64,000 nucleotides of DNA from Collinsella sp. (GCA_031295385.1 JAUMOL010000022.1:1-64000); one strand, 5' to 3'. Shown: positions 51,400 through 60,351, counted from the first letter of the stretch. Notes: generated by a model not told the origin, from the sequence alone. Program-made: numbers and translations.

Positions 51400-54163
51400 A
51401 CTCGGCGCTCTTGAGGGCGCCGACCATGTCGATCTTATTGAGAGTTCGGTTGGTGGCGAGGTTGACGATGATCGTAAAGCCAAAGGAAAGCAGCACGGCG
51501 AGCACGTAGCTTAGCGGCTCGACCTCAACGTCAAAGTAGAGCGACGGCATCTGCAGAATGTACGTAAAGCTCTCGGCCAGCAGGCTACCCAGCGGCACGC
51601 CCAGCGCGGCGCCAATCGCCGTGAGGATCAACGTCTCCTTGTTGACGTAGTGGTGCACCTCGCCACGGCGGAAGCCCAGCACCTTGATGGTCGCCAGCTC
51701 GCGCTCGCGCTCGGAGATGTTGGTGTTGGACAGCGTAAACACCACCACAAACGACAGGCACGCCGCCATAAAGGTCACAAGTACCACGACGGAATTGATG
51801 ATAGTGAAGTTCGCCTCATAATTTTCCCAATGCTCGGCCGTGCTCGAGATGGTGAGCCAACCGTCGCTCTTAAGCTTCTTGCTAAACGCAATCTGGTCAG
51901 AAGATGAGCCCTTAAGCAGCGCAAAGATGCCGTTAAGACGCGCGCTTCGGTCGAACGCGCGCTCATAGGTGCTCTGCGTCATAAAGAGCGTGTTGCCCAG
52001 ATAGTTGAGCGAAATGTCGCTAACCTTGACCTTGGCGACGTTGAGCGACGAATCCTGGACGTGCGCTGTGTCGCCCGGCTGAATCCCCAGCACCAGTTGC
52101 GAGCTCTTGCTCAAGTACACGTCCCCGTCACGCAAGGCGAGCGGTTCTTTGGACTCATCCTCCAGGCGCACGTAGTCACCCAAGTCACCCGTGCGGTCGT
52201 CGGGAATCACAATGAGCTGTACGGTCTCGCTCTTGCCGCCAAACGTAAAAGTGACGTTGTCGGTCATGATCGGCAGCGTCGAAGTCACGGTCACGTCGGA
52301 ATCCTTGGCCGCGCTTCGCTCGTCGAGCGCCGCGCACGTCTGCGTAAAGTCATCGGGATTGGCAACCGCCAGCAGGTCATAGCGCGTGATATGCCCGTAC
52401 TGTTTGGGCGAAAGCGCCACCGACGTATCGCGGATGCCCATGCCGCAGATCACGAGCGCCGTGCAGCCGGCGATACCGAAGATGGTCATAAGGGCACGCT
52501 TTTTGTAGCGGAACAGGTTACGCGCTGCCACCTTGTTCAAAAAGCCCATGCGGTGCCAGATAAAGCCGATGCGCTCAAGCAAGATGCGCGAGCCGGCACG
52601 CGGCGCCTTGGGGCGCATGAGCGAAGCCGGCGTCTCGGCCATCTCGTGGCGGCAGGCGATAATCGTGGCGCCCACCACGCCCACGGCAAACAGCGCAACC
52701 GACACGAGCGACGACACGATGTCGTACGAAAGCAGCATCTGGGGCAGAGAGTACATGTCATCGAACACCGTAAACAGGAACAGCGGCAGCCCCACAAAGC
52801 CGATGATGTTGCCGAGCACGCCGCCGATCAGACAAGCCCACAGAGCATAGTCCACGTATTTGGACAGGATACGTCCGCGCGAATAGCCGAGCGCCTTGTA
52901 CAGGCCAATGAGCGTGCGCTCCTCCTCGACCATACGTGTGGCGGTGGTAAGGCTGATGAGCACGGCGACGATAAAGAAGATGAACGGGAACACCGTGGCG
53001 ATGGCCTCAATTGACGAGCTATCGCTTTCCACGCTCGAGTAGCTTGCGATATTGCCGCGGTCCTGGATGTACCAGGTGCATTCGCCTAGGTCGGAAAGCT
53101 CGGCGCGGGCATCGGCAAAATGCTGGTCGGCGGCGGCGCGGCGCTGGTCCAGGTCGGCTTGCGCCTGCACACGCTCCTCGCTGCCCTCTGTCATGCGGTT
53201 GATGTTATCCTGCTCGATCCCAAAGAGCATGGCGGCCTGGCGCTCGGCCGCATCCAAGCTTGCCGGCGTGTCGACCGTCAGCTCCTGAGCGCGCGCCTTC
53301 TCACGCTCCTCGCGGATCTTCTCGATATTGCCCTTGGCCTCATTAATCTTTGCCGCGTAGGCATCCGAATAGGAGTTGAGGCTCTTGGCCCCCTCGACGA
53401 TCACGTGGACCGCGGAGTAGGAAGAAGATGCCGCGGCATCCTCGCTCACATAGAACTTATAGTCCGCAGTCGAAGCAGCGCGAAAGGCGTTGACTGTCGA
53501 GTCGGAGCTCACATCAGTAGGATCGAGAACCTCGGCCGTAATGGTGTAATCGCCCGCAGCAAACTGGTCCTTGGCGCTTTGGTTCGACGAGCTCGCATCA
53601 TTGGCGGCAAAACTCACCGTATCGCCGAGCTTTTTGCCCGAAGCCTTCAGGAATTTCGAAGTCACCGCGACCTCGCCGGCGCTCTCGGGCAAATCGCCGC
53701 TCACCAGCACCGGTTGATCGATATTCTCTTTGGAAAGGCTCTGCACGACTACGCGCTCGCGCGTGGTACCAACGGCGGTATAGGCAGTCTCGGTATAGAT
53801 GCCCTCGGCCGTCTCGACGCCATCGACCTCTTGGATCGCAGCAAGATCGTCGCGCGTAAGACCATAGGTCGACTGCACGTTGATGTCATAAACATTCTGC
53901 TGGTCAAAGTAAGCGTCGACCGAATCGCACAGATCCTCGCAACCCGCCTTAAGACCGCACATCACACTCACGCCGAGCGCGGTGATGACCACGATGGACA
54001 AGAAGCGCTTAAGACTGCCTCGGATTGTGCGGTAGATGCCACGGCGAAACACCGCCGGCACCATATCGTTTGAGCTTTGAGCAGTGCGGTAGGTCGCGAA
54101 CTCCCAGTCGCGGTCTGCGTGCTCCGTATCGTGGTTTTGGCTGTTTTGGCGGTCCTGGTCCAT
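51398..54163 (-). CDS. FtsX/MacB-type ABC transporter permease
   Basis: A 921-aa membrane protein. Helix 1 is in GSLKRFLSIVVITALGVSVM (about 50-70); a large extracytoplasmic domain with an Arg/Glu/Ala-rich coiled coil (about 280-370) follows. Two FtsX blocks follow, about 385-520 and 815-915 (EERTLIGLYKALGYSRGRIL; ERELATIKVLGFRRGEVHHY). It pairs with the upstream ATPase, whose stop is five bases before the ATG at 54163. A GTG at 54175 is an alternative start. Substrate export or envelope remodelling is possible; it cannot be specified. Confidence 0.9.
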   Translation of the reverse strand: MDQDRQNSQNHDTEHADRDWEFATYRTAQSSNDMVPAVFRRGIYRTIRGSLKRFLSIVVITALGVSVMCGLKAGCEDLCDSVDAYFDQQNVYDINVQSTYGLTRDDLAAIQEVDGVETAEGIYTETAYTAVGTTRERVVVQSLSKENIDQPVLVSGDLPESAGEVAVTSKFLKASGKKLGDTVSFAANDASSSNQSAKDQFAAGDYTITAEVLDPTDVSSDSTVNAFRAASTADYKFYVSEDAAASSSYSAVHVIVEGAKSLNSYSDAYAAKINEAKGNIEKIREEREKARAQELTVDTPASLDAAERQAAMLFGIEQDNINRMTEGSEERVQAQADLDQRRAAADQHFADARAELSDLGECTWYIQDRGNIASYSSVESDSSSIEAIATVFPFIFFIVAVLISLTTATRMVEEERTLIGLYKALGYSRGRILSKYVDYALWACLIGGVLGNIIGFVGLPLFLFTVFDDMYSLPQMLLSYDIVSSLVSVALFAVGVVGATIIACRHEMAETPASLMRPKAPRAGSRILLERIGFIWHRMGFLNKVAARNLFRYKKRALMTIFGIAGCTALVICGMGIRDTSVALSPKQYGHITRYDLLAVANPDDFTQTCAALDERSAAKDSDVTVTSTLPIMTDNVTFTFGGKSETVQLIVIPDDRTGDLGDYVRLEDESKEPLALRDGDVYLSKSSQLVLGIQPGDTAHVQDSSLNVAKVKVSDISLNYLGNTLFMTQSTYERAFDRSARLNGIFALLKGSSSDQIAFSKKLKSDGWLTISSTAEHWENYEANFTIINSVVVLVTFMAACLSFVVVFTLSNTNISERERELATIKVLGFRRGEVHHYVNKETLILTAIGAALGVPLGSLLAESFTYILQMPSLYFDVEVEPLSYVLAVLLSFGFTIIVNLATNRTLNKIDMVGALKSAE

Positions 54164-54168
54164 GGGCG

Positions 54169-54870
54169 CTACCACTCGATCGTCTCGATAGGCACGGGAT
54201 TTTGCTGGACCGTCTCGCTCTCCACGCGACCACTCTTAAAGCGGATCAGGCGATCGGCCATGGGCGCGAGCGCGGAGTTGTGCGTGATGATGATGACCGT
54301 AATGCCCTGCTTGCGGCAGGTATCCTGCAGCAGCTGCAAGATCTGCTTGCCGGTTTTATAGTCGAGTGCGCCCGTGGGCTCGTCGCACAGGAGCAACTTG
54401 GGGTTTTTGGCCAGCGCGCGGGCGATGGACACACGCTGCTGCTCGCCGCCCGAAAGCTGCGCCGGAAAGTTGCCCAGGCGCTCGCCCAGGCCAACCTGAC
54501 GAAGCGTTTGCTCGGCATCGAGCGAATCGGGGCAGATTTGCGCCGCGAGCTCAACGTTTTCGAGCGCCGTCAGGTTGGGGACCAGATTGTAGAACTGGAA
54601 GACAAAGCCGACGTCGGCGCGGCGGTATTCCACGAGCTGCGCCTCGTTGGCGGAGCTCACGTCGCGCCCGTCCACCGTTACGGTGCCGGAGGTTACCGTG
54701 TCCATGCCGCCCAGGATGTTGAGCGCCGTGGTCTTGCCGGCACCCGAGGCGCCCAGGATAATGGCGAGCTCACCGCGCTCGACCGTAAAACTCGCGCCGT
54801 CGAGTGCGTGAATGCGGGCGTCGCCCTCGCCGTATGCCTTGATGACGTCTTTGAATTCGATATAAGCCAT
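54169..54870 (-). CDS. ABC transporter ATP-binding protein (LolD/MacB type)
   Basis: A 233-aa ATPase with Walker A GASGAGKTT (about residues 38-46), Q-loop FQFYNLVPNL, signature LSGGEQQRVSIARAL, Walker B LLLCDEPTGALD and H-loop ITHNS, the pattern of the LolD/MacB/FtsE group. It is encoded directly before the FtsX-type permease with 5 bases between, so they form one exporter-like or mechanotransmission complex. The ATG has a weak ribosome-binding site. A REP-like hairpin lies about 50 bases upstream. Confidence 0.94.
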   Translation of the reverse strand: MAYIEFKDVIKAYGEGDARIHALDGASFTVERGELAIILGASGAGKTTALNILGGMDTVTSGTVTVDGRDVSSANEAQLVEYRRADVGFVFQFYNLVPNLTALENVELAAQICPDSLDAEQTLRQVGLGERLGNFPAQLSGGEQQRVSIARALAKNPKLLLCDEPTGALDYKTGKQILQLLQDTCRKQGITVIIITHNSALAPMADRLIRFKSGRVESETVQQNPVPIETIEW

Positions 54871-54920
54871 CGATTAATTCCCATCTGGTCGGATAACTCT
54901 TTAGTATTACCCATTTCCCA

Positions 54921-54953
54921 CCGACCAAAAAGGGACAGGTTTATTTTGGCAGG
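54921..54953. repeat. REP-like hairpin, GGGACAGG family copy 12
   Basis: CCGACCAAAAAGGGACAGG and TTTATTTTGGCAGG with an outer CCATTTCCCA/TGGGAAAATGG pairing. It shows the fullest extent of the element (about 55 bases) and sits between divergent genes. Confidence 0.88.
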
Positions 54954-55071
54954 TTTTATATGGGAAAATGGCAGCTATAGATGAGGCGCCGGGGAGGCAG
55001 AGAAATCATCGACGGGGTCAGGCCGACCGCCAAACACAACGCACGCATCTCAATCTGTCAGCCAAATCATT

Positions 55072-55085
55072 CGAACAGCTGTTCG
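55072..55085. promoter_or_regulatory. Perfect LexA-type SOS box
   Basis: CGAACAGCTGTTCG is a perfect 14-bp palindrome matching the Gram-positive LexA pattern CGAAC-N4-GTTCG. It lies 57 bases upstream of the GyrI-like start and directly upstream of two overlapping TATGAT -10 candidates at 55090-55100. Confidence 0.75.
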
Positions 55086-55141
55086 TTTCTATGATATGAT
55101 TCAGCTATCTAAGCAGGCCAATACGCAGAAAGGCGGCCAAC

Positions 55142-55780
55142 ATGGCGTTCGACTTTAAGAAGGAATGCAAGGAGCTCTACAAACCTGCAAGCAAGCCGAG
55201 TATCGTAACTGTCCCGCCTATGAGCTACGTTGCCGTTCGCGGCAAGGGCGACCCAAATACCGAAGGTGGCGAGTATCAAAACGCCCTGCCGCTGCTTTAC
55301 GGAATCGCCTATACCGTCAAGATGTCGAAGAAAGGCTCAAGGAGTATCGAGGGCTATTTCGACTTTGTGGTACCTCCGCTCGAGGGTTTCTGGTGGCAAG
55401 ACTCCCCGAGCGGCGACATCGATTATGTACGCAAGGACGATTTCAACTTTATCTCGTGCATCCGCCTGCCCGATTTCGTCAGCCGAGATGATTTTGACTG
55501 GGCAGTCGCGGAAGCCACGACCAAAAAGAAACTGGACTTTTCCGCCGTAGAGCTGCTTAAAGTTGACGAGGGCCTCTGCGTTCAATGTATGCATACCGGA
55601 CCTTATGACAGCGAGCCGGCAACCGTAGACGCCATGCATGAATACACGACCGAGCAGGGCCATGTCCCCGACTTCTCAGACACCCGTTTCCATCACGAAA
55701 TCTATCTCTCCGATCCACGCAAATGTGCACCGGAGAAACTTAAGACTGTGGTTCGTCATCCCATCAAGCGCGCTGAATAG
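55142..55780 (+). CDS. GyrI-like small-molecule-binding domain protein
   Basis: A 212-aa protein of the GyrI-like (SHS2 small-molecule-binding) superfamily: PPMSYVAVRGKGDPNTEGGE near residue 25, EGYFDFVVPPLEGFWW (about 75), and LCVQCMHTGPYDSEPATVDA (about 145) as in proteins of this class. There is no DNA-binding domain. E. coli GyrI (SbmC) inhibits gyrase toxins and is LexA-regulated; here a perfect LexA-type box lies in the promoter. AAAGGCGG precedes the ATG. Whether this protein acts on gyrase is not known. Confidence 0.88.
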   Translation: MAFDFKKECKELYKPASKPSIVTVPPMSYVAVRGKGDPNTEGGEYQNALPLLYGIAYTVKMSKKGSRSIEGYFDFVVPPLEGFWWQDSPSGDIDYVRKDDFNFISCIRLPDFVSRDDFDWAVAEATTKKKLDFSAVELLKVDEGLCVQCMHTGPYDSEPATVDAMHEYTTEQGHVPDFSDTRFHHEIYLSDPRKCAPEKLKTVVRHPIKRAE

Positions 55781-55950
55781 CGTGGAGCGTCATTTCACGC
55801 GCTAGGTTTTAAGCCAGCCAACCAGCCGCCTCCTAGGCTGTCAAGCAATTATCTTGACGCGGCCCGTCGCATCTTATAAGTTTGTTTTGCTAAAGCTGGA
55901 AAGCCTCTCAACGATGCGCAACTCCAGCTCTTTTTCTATCAAGAGGCTTA

Positions 55951-56309
55951 ATGAAATACCAGAAGTCGCGGATATCCATCAACGAACAAATAGCACTATT
56001 GACAGAAAACAAGGGTCTTAAGTGCTCTGATCAAAGCGAACTCGAGCGAGCTTTGGTCGAAGCCAACCACTACAGACTGTCGGCCTACTGGTTTCCCTAC
56101 AAAACCAAATGCAAGTCCGGGATTACCATCTTTCGCGAAGGCACAACATTCGAAACCATCATCTACACGTATGAATTTGACCGAGCCCTCCGGCAGTTAA
56201 TGTTTGATGCGGTCGGCAGTGCGGTCGGCAGAATTGAGATCTACCTCAGAAGCAGAATTGCCTATCTTGCCTCTGAGGAACGCGGGCCTTTCTGTTACCC
56301 AGATGTCGC
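55951..56309 (+). pseudogene. Truncated Abi-family (AbiD/F-like) gene, 5' part
   Basis: The first ~120 codons match the Abi_2 pattern: ISINEQIALLTENKGLKCSD, EANHYRLSAYWFPYKTK, FETIIYTYEFDRALRQLMFD, RIEIYLRSRIAYLASEERG. Abi_2 proteins act in abortive phage infection. Intact members run to roughly 300 residues; here similarity ends near GPFCYPDV, and the frame continues into out-of-frame sequence of another gene until 56574. AGAGG precedes the ATG and TTGACG/TATAAG (15-base spacing) is a possible promoter. GC is lower than in the flanks. Probably inactive. Confidence 0.75.
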
Positions 56310-56525
56310 CATAACGAGGCTCAACTCGGCATGCCCGTCGAGCTCTGCGTCTCACTGGGCTACGCAGCCGTCTTTGGCAGCGCCACCAATACGCTGCTCG
56401 CACCCATCCTTATTGGCTGCGAAGTCTTCGGCTTTGGTAACTTGCCGATGTTCATTATTGTCTGCGTTGTGGCTTACCTGTTCAACATGGATAAGTCCAT
56501 CTACGCCCTGCAGGAGCGGGCGTAG
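56310..56525 (+). pseudogene. 3' remnant of a ClC-type chloride channel gene
   Basis: In a different frame from the Abi part, codons reading HNEAQLGMPVELCVSLGYAA then GSATNTLLAPILIGCEVFGF and NMDKSIYALQ match the C-terminal end of ClC-family channels (helices late in the membrane domain). About 70 codons remain of the roughly 400-450 expected. No promoter or start region exists. The join with the Abi fragment at about 56310 looks like a deletion or recombination junction. Confidence 0.7.
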
Positions 56526-56580
56526 ATCGATGTCCAGGCAGGTGGTCTCAACCGGAAACGGCGCCCCACTCTGAGGCTGT

Positions 56581-56703
56581 ATTCCGGGACACGGTTTCCG
56601 CTTGGGACGCCATTCGGAAAGCGCATCCCGCTTTAAAACGGAATTCCGGGACGTAGTTTCCGTCTGAGCCTCCATTCGGAAAGCGTGTCCCGTTCTTTCA
56701 CGG
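56581..56703. repeat. Two tandem ~61-bp imperfect palindromic repeats
   Basis: Units 56581-56642 and 56643-56703 each begin ATTCCGGGAC and share GTTTCCG and CCATTCGGAAAGCG blocks. Each unit can fold (CGGGAC..TTTCCG against CGGAAAGCG..TCCCG). A partial third lies just upstream (ACCGGAAACGG). They follow the ClC remnant and precede ogt. Confidence 0.8.
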
Positions 56704-56731
56704 CGTCCTAGTTATGCAAAGTGTTCGAGCG

Positions 56732-57310
56732 TTATTCCTCGTACGCGCCCTCAAGCCGAAGCAGCCACTCCTTGCGATCAAGCCCGCCGGCATATCCGTT
56801 GAGCGACCCGTCGGCGGCAACCACGCGATGGCACGGCACAATGATCGAAATGGGATTACGCGCGACCGCGGCCCCCACGGCACGGGGAGACACAACGGGT
56901 ACCTCATTTCCCGGCACACGATGTCGAGCCGCAACACGCTGGGCGATCTCGCCATACGTGGCAACCTCGCCGCGCGAAATGGAAAGCAGCTCGTACCAAA
57001 CTTCACGCTGAAACGCCGTACCAATCATATGCAACGGCGGCGTAAACCGAGGCTCCTGCCCCGCAAAATAAGCATTCAGCCAAGCCCAAGAACGCTCAAG
57101 CACCGAAGAAGCCGCGCCATTTGCCGGACTCACCGAAGACATCCCACCGGTACCAGAAACCGCATCGGCACCTACGACATACTCCGCATCCTCTTTGAGC
57201 AGCGTGGAGCCAAAGTGCTCCTGTCCCTCAAACCAAAGCCCTGTCAAACCGCGGCCATCAGCGGCAAGCAAAATCTCGCCCAAAGGCGAAGCAAACGTCG
57301 TCGTGACCAC
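56732..57310 (-). CDS. ogt: Methylated-DNA-[protein]-cysteine S-methyltransferase
   Basis: Suicide repair protein that takes methyl groups from O6-methylguanine. The 192-aa protein has the acceptor Cys160 in SIIVPCHRVVAADG, the GTAFQREVWYELL helix and ATYGEIAQRVAARH of the DNA-binding part. A serine/glycine-rich insert lies at about 50-70. The GTG start at 57310 has AAAGGAG five bases upstream. It is a second DNA-damage gene close to the LexA-box gene, but no SOS box is visible near it. Confidence 0.93.
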   Translation of the reverse strand: MVTTTFASPLGEILLAADGRGLTGLWFEGQEHFGSTLLKEDAEYVVGADAVSGTGGMSSVSPANGAASSVLERSWAWLNAYFAGQEPRFTPPLHMIGTAFQREVWYELLSISRGEVATYGEIAQRVAARHRVPGNEVPVVSPRAVGAAVARNPISIIVPCHRVVAADGSLNGYAGGLDRKEWLLRLEGAYEE

Positions 57311-57370
57311 CAGCGGCTCCTTTCAAAACTCCGCAACATAATACCGCGAATTGTGCAGACAACCCCAATC

Positions 57371-57520
57371 GACCCCAAAGTCACCCAAGGCAGCAGGCGC
57401 GCAGCGCCGCAGCTGCCGCACGACCCCAAAGTCCCCGCAGGCAGCAGGCGCAACGCGCCGCAGCTGCCGGCCGCGCCCCACAGTCCCCCAAGGCGGCAGG
57501 CGCACAGCGCCGAGGCCGCC
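57371..57520. repeat. Three tandem ~50-bp GC-rich repeats
   Basis: Units start at 57371, 57422 and about 57475 (periods 51 and 53), each with CCCCAAAGTC or CCCCACAGTC, then GGCAGCAGGCGC and CGCCGCAGCTGCC-like blocks. They lie upstream of ogt, outside any credible gene. Confidence 0.8.
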
Positions 57521-57621
57521 GCCGGGACCAGGGCCCGCAACGGCCACGCGCCCTCGCATCAGCCCAGCGGCCCCAACCAACAACGGCCCCGTCGCAGACC
57601 GCTTGCAGCAGCGTCACCGCA

Positions 57622-57751
57622 GGCGGGGGCCGGGCTTAGTTTTCAGAACACTCCGCAGACCAGTGTGGCGCCTTGTCCGCGGCTCCGAAGGAGCAGGACA
57701 AGGCGCCACACATGGTCGAGGACGTTCTGAAAACTAAGCCCGGCCCCCGCC
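57622..57751. repeat. Nested palindrome, CCTTGTCC core, copy A
   Basis: Outer arms 57622-57649 and 57724-57751 are perfect over 28 bp (containing GGGCTTAGTTTTCAGAAC). Inner arms TGTGGCGCCTTGTCC and complement are perfect over 15 bp, with a central GCTCC/GGAGC hairpin. The 33-base core 57671-57703 matches the reverse complement of 63127-63159 at 30 of 33 positions. It lies 12 bases from the asd stop. Confidence 0.92.
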
Positions 57752-57763
57752 GGACAGGTCACA

Positions 57764-58789
57764 CTACTCGCAGAGCAGCTTAGCGATCTGGACGGCGTTG
57801 GTTGCCGCGCCCTTACGGATTTGGTCGCCGCAGCACCAGAAGGTGATGCCGCGCGCAGCCTCGGGGTTCGAGATGTCGCGGCGCACGCGGCCGACCCAAA
57901 TCAGGTCCTGGTCGGAGGTGTCCATCGGCATGGGGAAGCGGTCGTGTGCATCCTCGGCAGCCATATCGTCAACCAGCTTGACGCCGGGAGCGGTAGCAAG
58001 CGCAGCACGGGCCTCCTCAACCGTAATATCGCGCTCAAACTCGAGCGTAATGCTCTCGGAGTGCGAACGCAGCACGGGCACGCGCACGCAGGTGCAGTTC
58101 ACGCGCAGCTCGGGCAGGTGCATGATCTTACGGCCCTCGTTCTGCAGCTTCATCTCCTCGGAGGTAAAGCCTTCCTCCTTGACACCGCCAATCTGCGGAA
58201 TCAGGTTGCTCGCCAGCTGGGCGGCAAACGCGTGCGGCTCGGGAATCTCCTCGCCGCGGCCCAGGGCGGCCAGCTGAGCCTCGAGCTCGGCCATACCAGG
58301 AGCGCCGGCACCCGAAGCCGCCTGATACGTCGAGACAATCATGCGCTTCACGCCGGCGAGCTGATGCAGCGGCCACGTGGGAACCAGGCCGATGATGGTC
58401 GCACAGTTGGGATTGGCGATAAGGCCGTGATGCCACTTGATATCGTCGGCATTGATCTCGGGCACGACCAGCGGCACCTCGGGATCCATGCGGAAGGCAT
58501 GGCTGTTGTCGACCACGACGGCGTCGCGCTTGACGGCCTCGGGCAGTAGCTCCTTGGCGATATCGTCGCCGGCAGCACCGAGTACGATGTCGCAGCCCTC
58601 AAAGGCCTCGGGGCAAGCCTCCTCAATCACGATCTGCTCGCCACGGAACTCGACGGTCTTGCCCGCAGAGCGCGCGCTCGCCAGCAGCTTGAGCTTACCG
58701 ACCGGAAACTCCTGCTCGTTGAGGCACTCGAGCATCTGGGTGCCCACGGCTCCCGTCGCGCCCAAAATAGCAACCGTGTACTGTTTCAT
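57764..58789 (-). CDS. asd: Aspartate-semialdehyde dehydrogenase
   Basis: Reduces aspartyl phosphate to aspartate semialdehyde with NADPH, the branch-point step toward lysine, threonine and methionine. The 341-aa protein has GATGAVGTQ at the N-terminus, the nucleophile Cys129 in NPNCATI, and the STYQAASGAGAPGM segment (about 155). The ATG at 58789 has AAAGGGGG four bases upstream; the longer frame contains no such site. It lies downstream of lysC, about 170 bases, on the same strand, in an order matching the pathway. Confidence 0.96.
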   Translation of the reverse strand: MKQYTVAILGATGAVGTQMLECLNEQEFPVGKLKLLASARSAGKTVEFRGEQIVIEEACPEAFEGCDIVLGAAGDDIAKELLPEAVKRDAVVVDNSHAFRMDPEVPLVVPEINADDIKWHHGLIANPNCATIIGLVPTWPLHQLAGVKRMIVSTYQAASGAGAPGMAELEAQLAALGRGEEIPEPHAFAAQLASNLIPQIGGVKEEGFTSEEMKLQNEGRKIMHLPELRVNCTCVRVPVLRSHSESITLEFERDITVEEARAALATAPGVKLVDDMAAEDAHDRFPMPMDTSDQDLIWVGRVRRDISNPEAARGITFWCCGDQIRKGAATNAVQIAKLLCE

Positions 58790-58863
58790 GCTTCCCCCTT
58801 TAAAGGTTTTGGCTTTTGCCCGCACGCCGAGCAGGCCGATTATTGTTGCCAGTGTATACAAGA

Positions 58864-58890
58864 ACGGGGCAGGCACGAAACCCGCCCCGT
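58864..58890. terminator. GC-rich hairpin in the lysC-asd gap
   Basis: ACGGGGC/GCCCCGT with a 13-base loop. It lies between the lysC end and the asd start with no T-run, so it may be part of an asd leader rather than a terminator. Confidence 0.35.
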
Positions 58891-58920
58891 CGAAACGAAA
58901 CCGAAACGAAACGCCCCGCC

Positions 58921-58952
58921 GTAGATTTTTGAAACATGACCCAAAAATCTAC
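58921..58952 (-). terminator. Hairpin after lysC
   Basis: GTAGATTTTTG/CAAAAATCTAC, an 11-bp perfect stem with a 10-base loop that starts 11 bases past the lysC stop. The stem itself is T-rich; partial termination before asd is plausible. Confidence 0.6.
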
Positions 58953-58962
58953 CGTGCAGTCG

Positions 58963-60351
58963 CTACTTTTTGAGCGAAGCCAGAGCGGGATTGACCGGCG
59001 CGGGAGCCTCCAGGTCGGAGACCTTCACAATGCCGTTCTCATCGGAGAAGGCACGGTAAATGGTCCGAATCGCTAGGTCGAAGTCCTTCTCCTCGACACC
59101 GATAATGATGTTGATCTCGTCACAGCTCTGCGAAATCATACGCACGCTCACGCCGGCCTGGCCAAGCATGCCAAACAGGTGGCCCGAGATACCTGCGCGG
59201 CCGCGCAGGTTACGGCCGACGGTCGCGATGAGCGCCAGACCCTCGACAACCTCGATCTCGAGCGGCTCGACCTCCTGCTGAATGTCACCAACGAGCGAGT
59301 ACAGCGAATCGTGCACGTCCTGCTCCTGCACCACGGCGCCAAAACGGTCGACACCGGTGGGCATGTGCTCGACGGAAACGTCATAGCGCTCGAACACCGA
59401 AAGCGCACGGCGCATAAAGCCAACGCGGGGCTTGGTGCGGTCGCGGGCAACGTTGATGGCAACAAAGCCGCGCTTGCCGGTCACGCCGGTAATGATGGGC
59501 TCCGCCTCGCCCTCATCAGCCGTCTCGCTAATGATGGTACCGGGGTCCTGCGGCGCATTGGTGTTCTTGATGACCAGCGGAATACCCGCCTCGCGCACGG
59601 GGAACACAGCTTCCTCGTGCAGAACGCTCGCACCCATATACGAAAGCTCGCGCAGCTCCTCGTAGGTAACGCGCGCAATGGGCTGAGCCTCGGGAACAAT
59701 GCGAGGATCGGCAGAATAGAAGCCCGAAACGTCGGTCCAGTTCTCGTACAGGTCGGCGCCCAGGCACTTGGCCAGGATTGAGCCGGAAATATCGCCGCCA
59801 CCACGGTCGAGCAGCTTGATCTGGCCCTCACGCGTCGCGCCGTAGAAACCGGGCATAACAAAGCCGCCCTGCTGGCCGTACTCCTGCACCAGCTCGGAGG
59901 TGCGATTCATGCTGAGCGTACCGTCGTGATGGAACGCCACAACCGTCGCGGCGTCCAAGAACGGTAGGCCCAGGTACTCGGCCATCAGGCGGGCGGTAAA
60001 GTACTCGCCACGGCTCACAAGCTCCTCGGTGGAGTAGCCGCCCGAGCGGGCGCGCTCGGCAAAGGCCGTGAACTCCTCACGGATGGGATAGGTGAGCTCC
60101 AGCTCGTCAGCGATATCAAAATAGCGCTGGCCAATGTCCTCGAGCAGCTCCTCACACGACACGTGGTACTTAACGTGCGCGTTAACCAGATAGAGCAGGT
60201 CGGTCACCTTGGTGTCACCCTTAAAACGGCGACCGCAGGCGGAAACCACCACAAAACGGCGAGCCGGATCGGCATCGACGATGGCCTTGATCTTCTTGAA
60301 GTGTTCGGCGTCGGCGACCGACGAGCCGCCAAACTTGGCAATCTTAATCAT
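58963..60351 (-). CDS. lysC: Aspartate kinase
   Basis: Phosphorylates aspartate, the first committed step of the aspartate family. The 462-aa protein opens with KIAKFGGSSVADAEHFKKI, has MPGFYGATREGQIKLLDRGG (about 188-207) and two C-terminal ACT domains (from about 315: SVFERYDVSVEHMPTGVDRF; ATVGRNLRGRAGISGHLFGM) that normally bind lysine or threonine for feedback. It is a monofunctional enzyme, not fused to homoserine dehydrogenase. Divergent from thrC across 104 bases. The ribosome-binding site is weak. Confidence 0.96.
   Translation of the reverse strand: MIKIAKFGGSSVADAEHFKKIKAIVDADPARRFVVVSACGRRFKGDTKVTDLLYLVNAHVKYHVSCEELLEDIGQRYFDIADELELTYPIREEFTAFAERARSGGYSTEELVSRGEYFTARLMAEYLGLPFLDAATVVAFHHDGTLSMNRTSELVQEYGQQGGFVMPGFYGATREGQIKLLDRGGGDISGSILAKCLGADLYENWTDVSGFYSADPRIVPEAQPIARVTYEELRELSYMGASVLHEEAVFPVREAGIPLVIKNTNAPQDPGTIISETADEGEAEPIITGVTGKRGFVAINVARDRTKPRVGFMRRALSVFERYDVSVEHMPTGVDRFGAVVQEQDVHDSLYSLVGDIQQEVEPLEIEVVEGLALIATVGRNLRGRAGISGHLFGMLGQAGVSVRMISQSCDEINIIIGVEEKDFDLAIRTIYRAFSDENGIVKVSDLEAPAPVNPALASLKK

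Noticed and set aside
55048..55060. TCTCAATCTGTCA, resembling one unit of the alternating repeat array at 35059
   Set aside because: Single isolated partial match without an inverted partner 25 bases away; compatible with chance.
57244..57617. Small cysteine/leucine-rich ORFs upstream of ogt
   Set aside because: They are translations of tandem GC-rich repeats, appear in several frames and have no ribosome-binding site.
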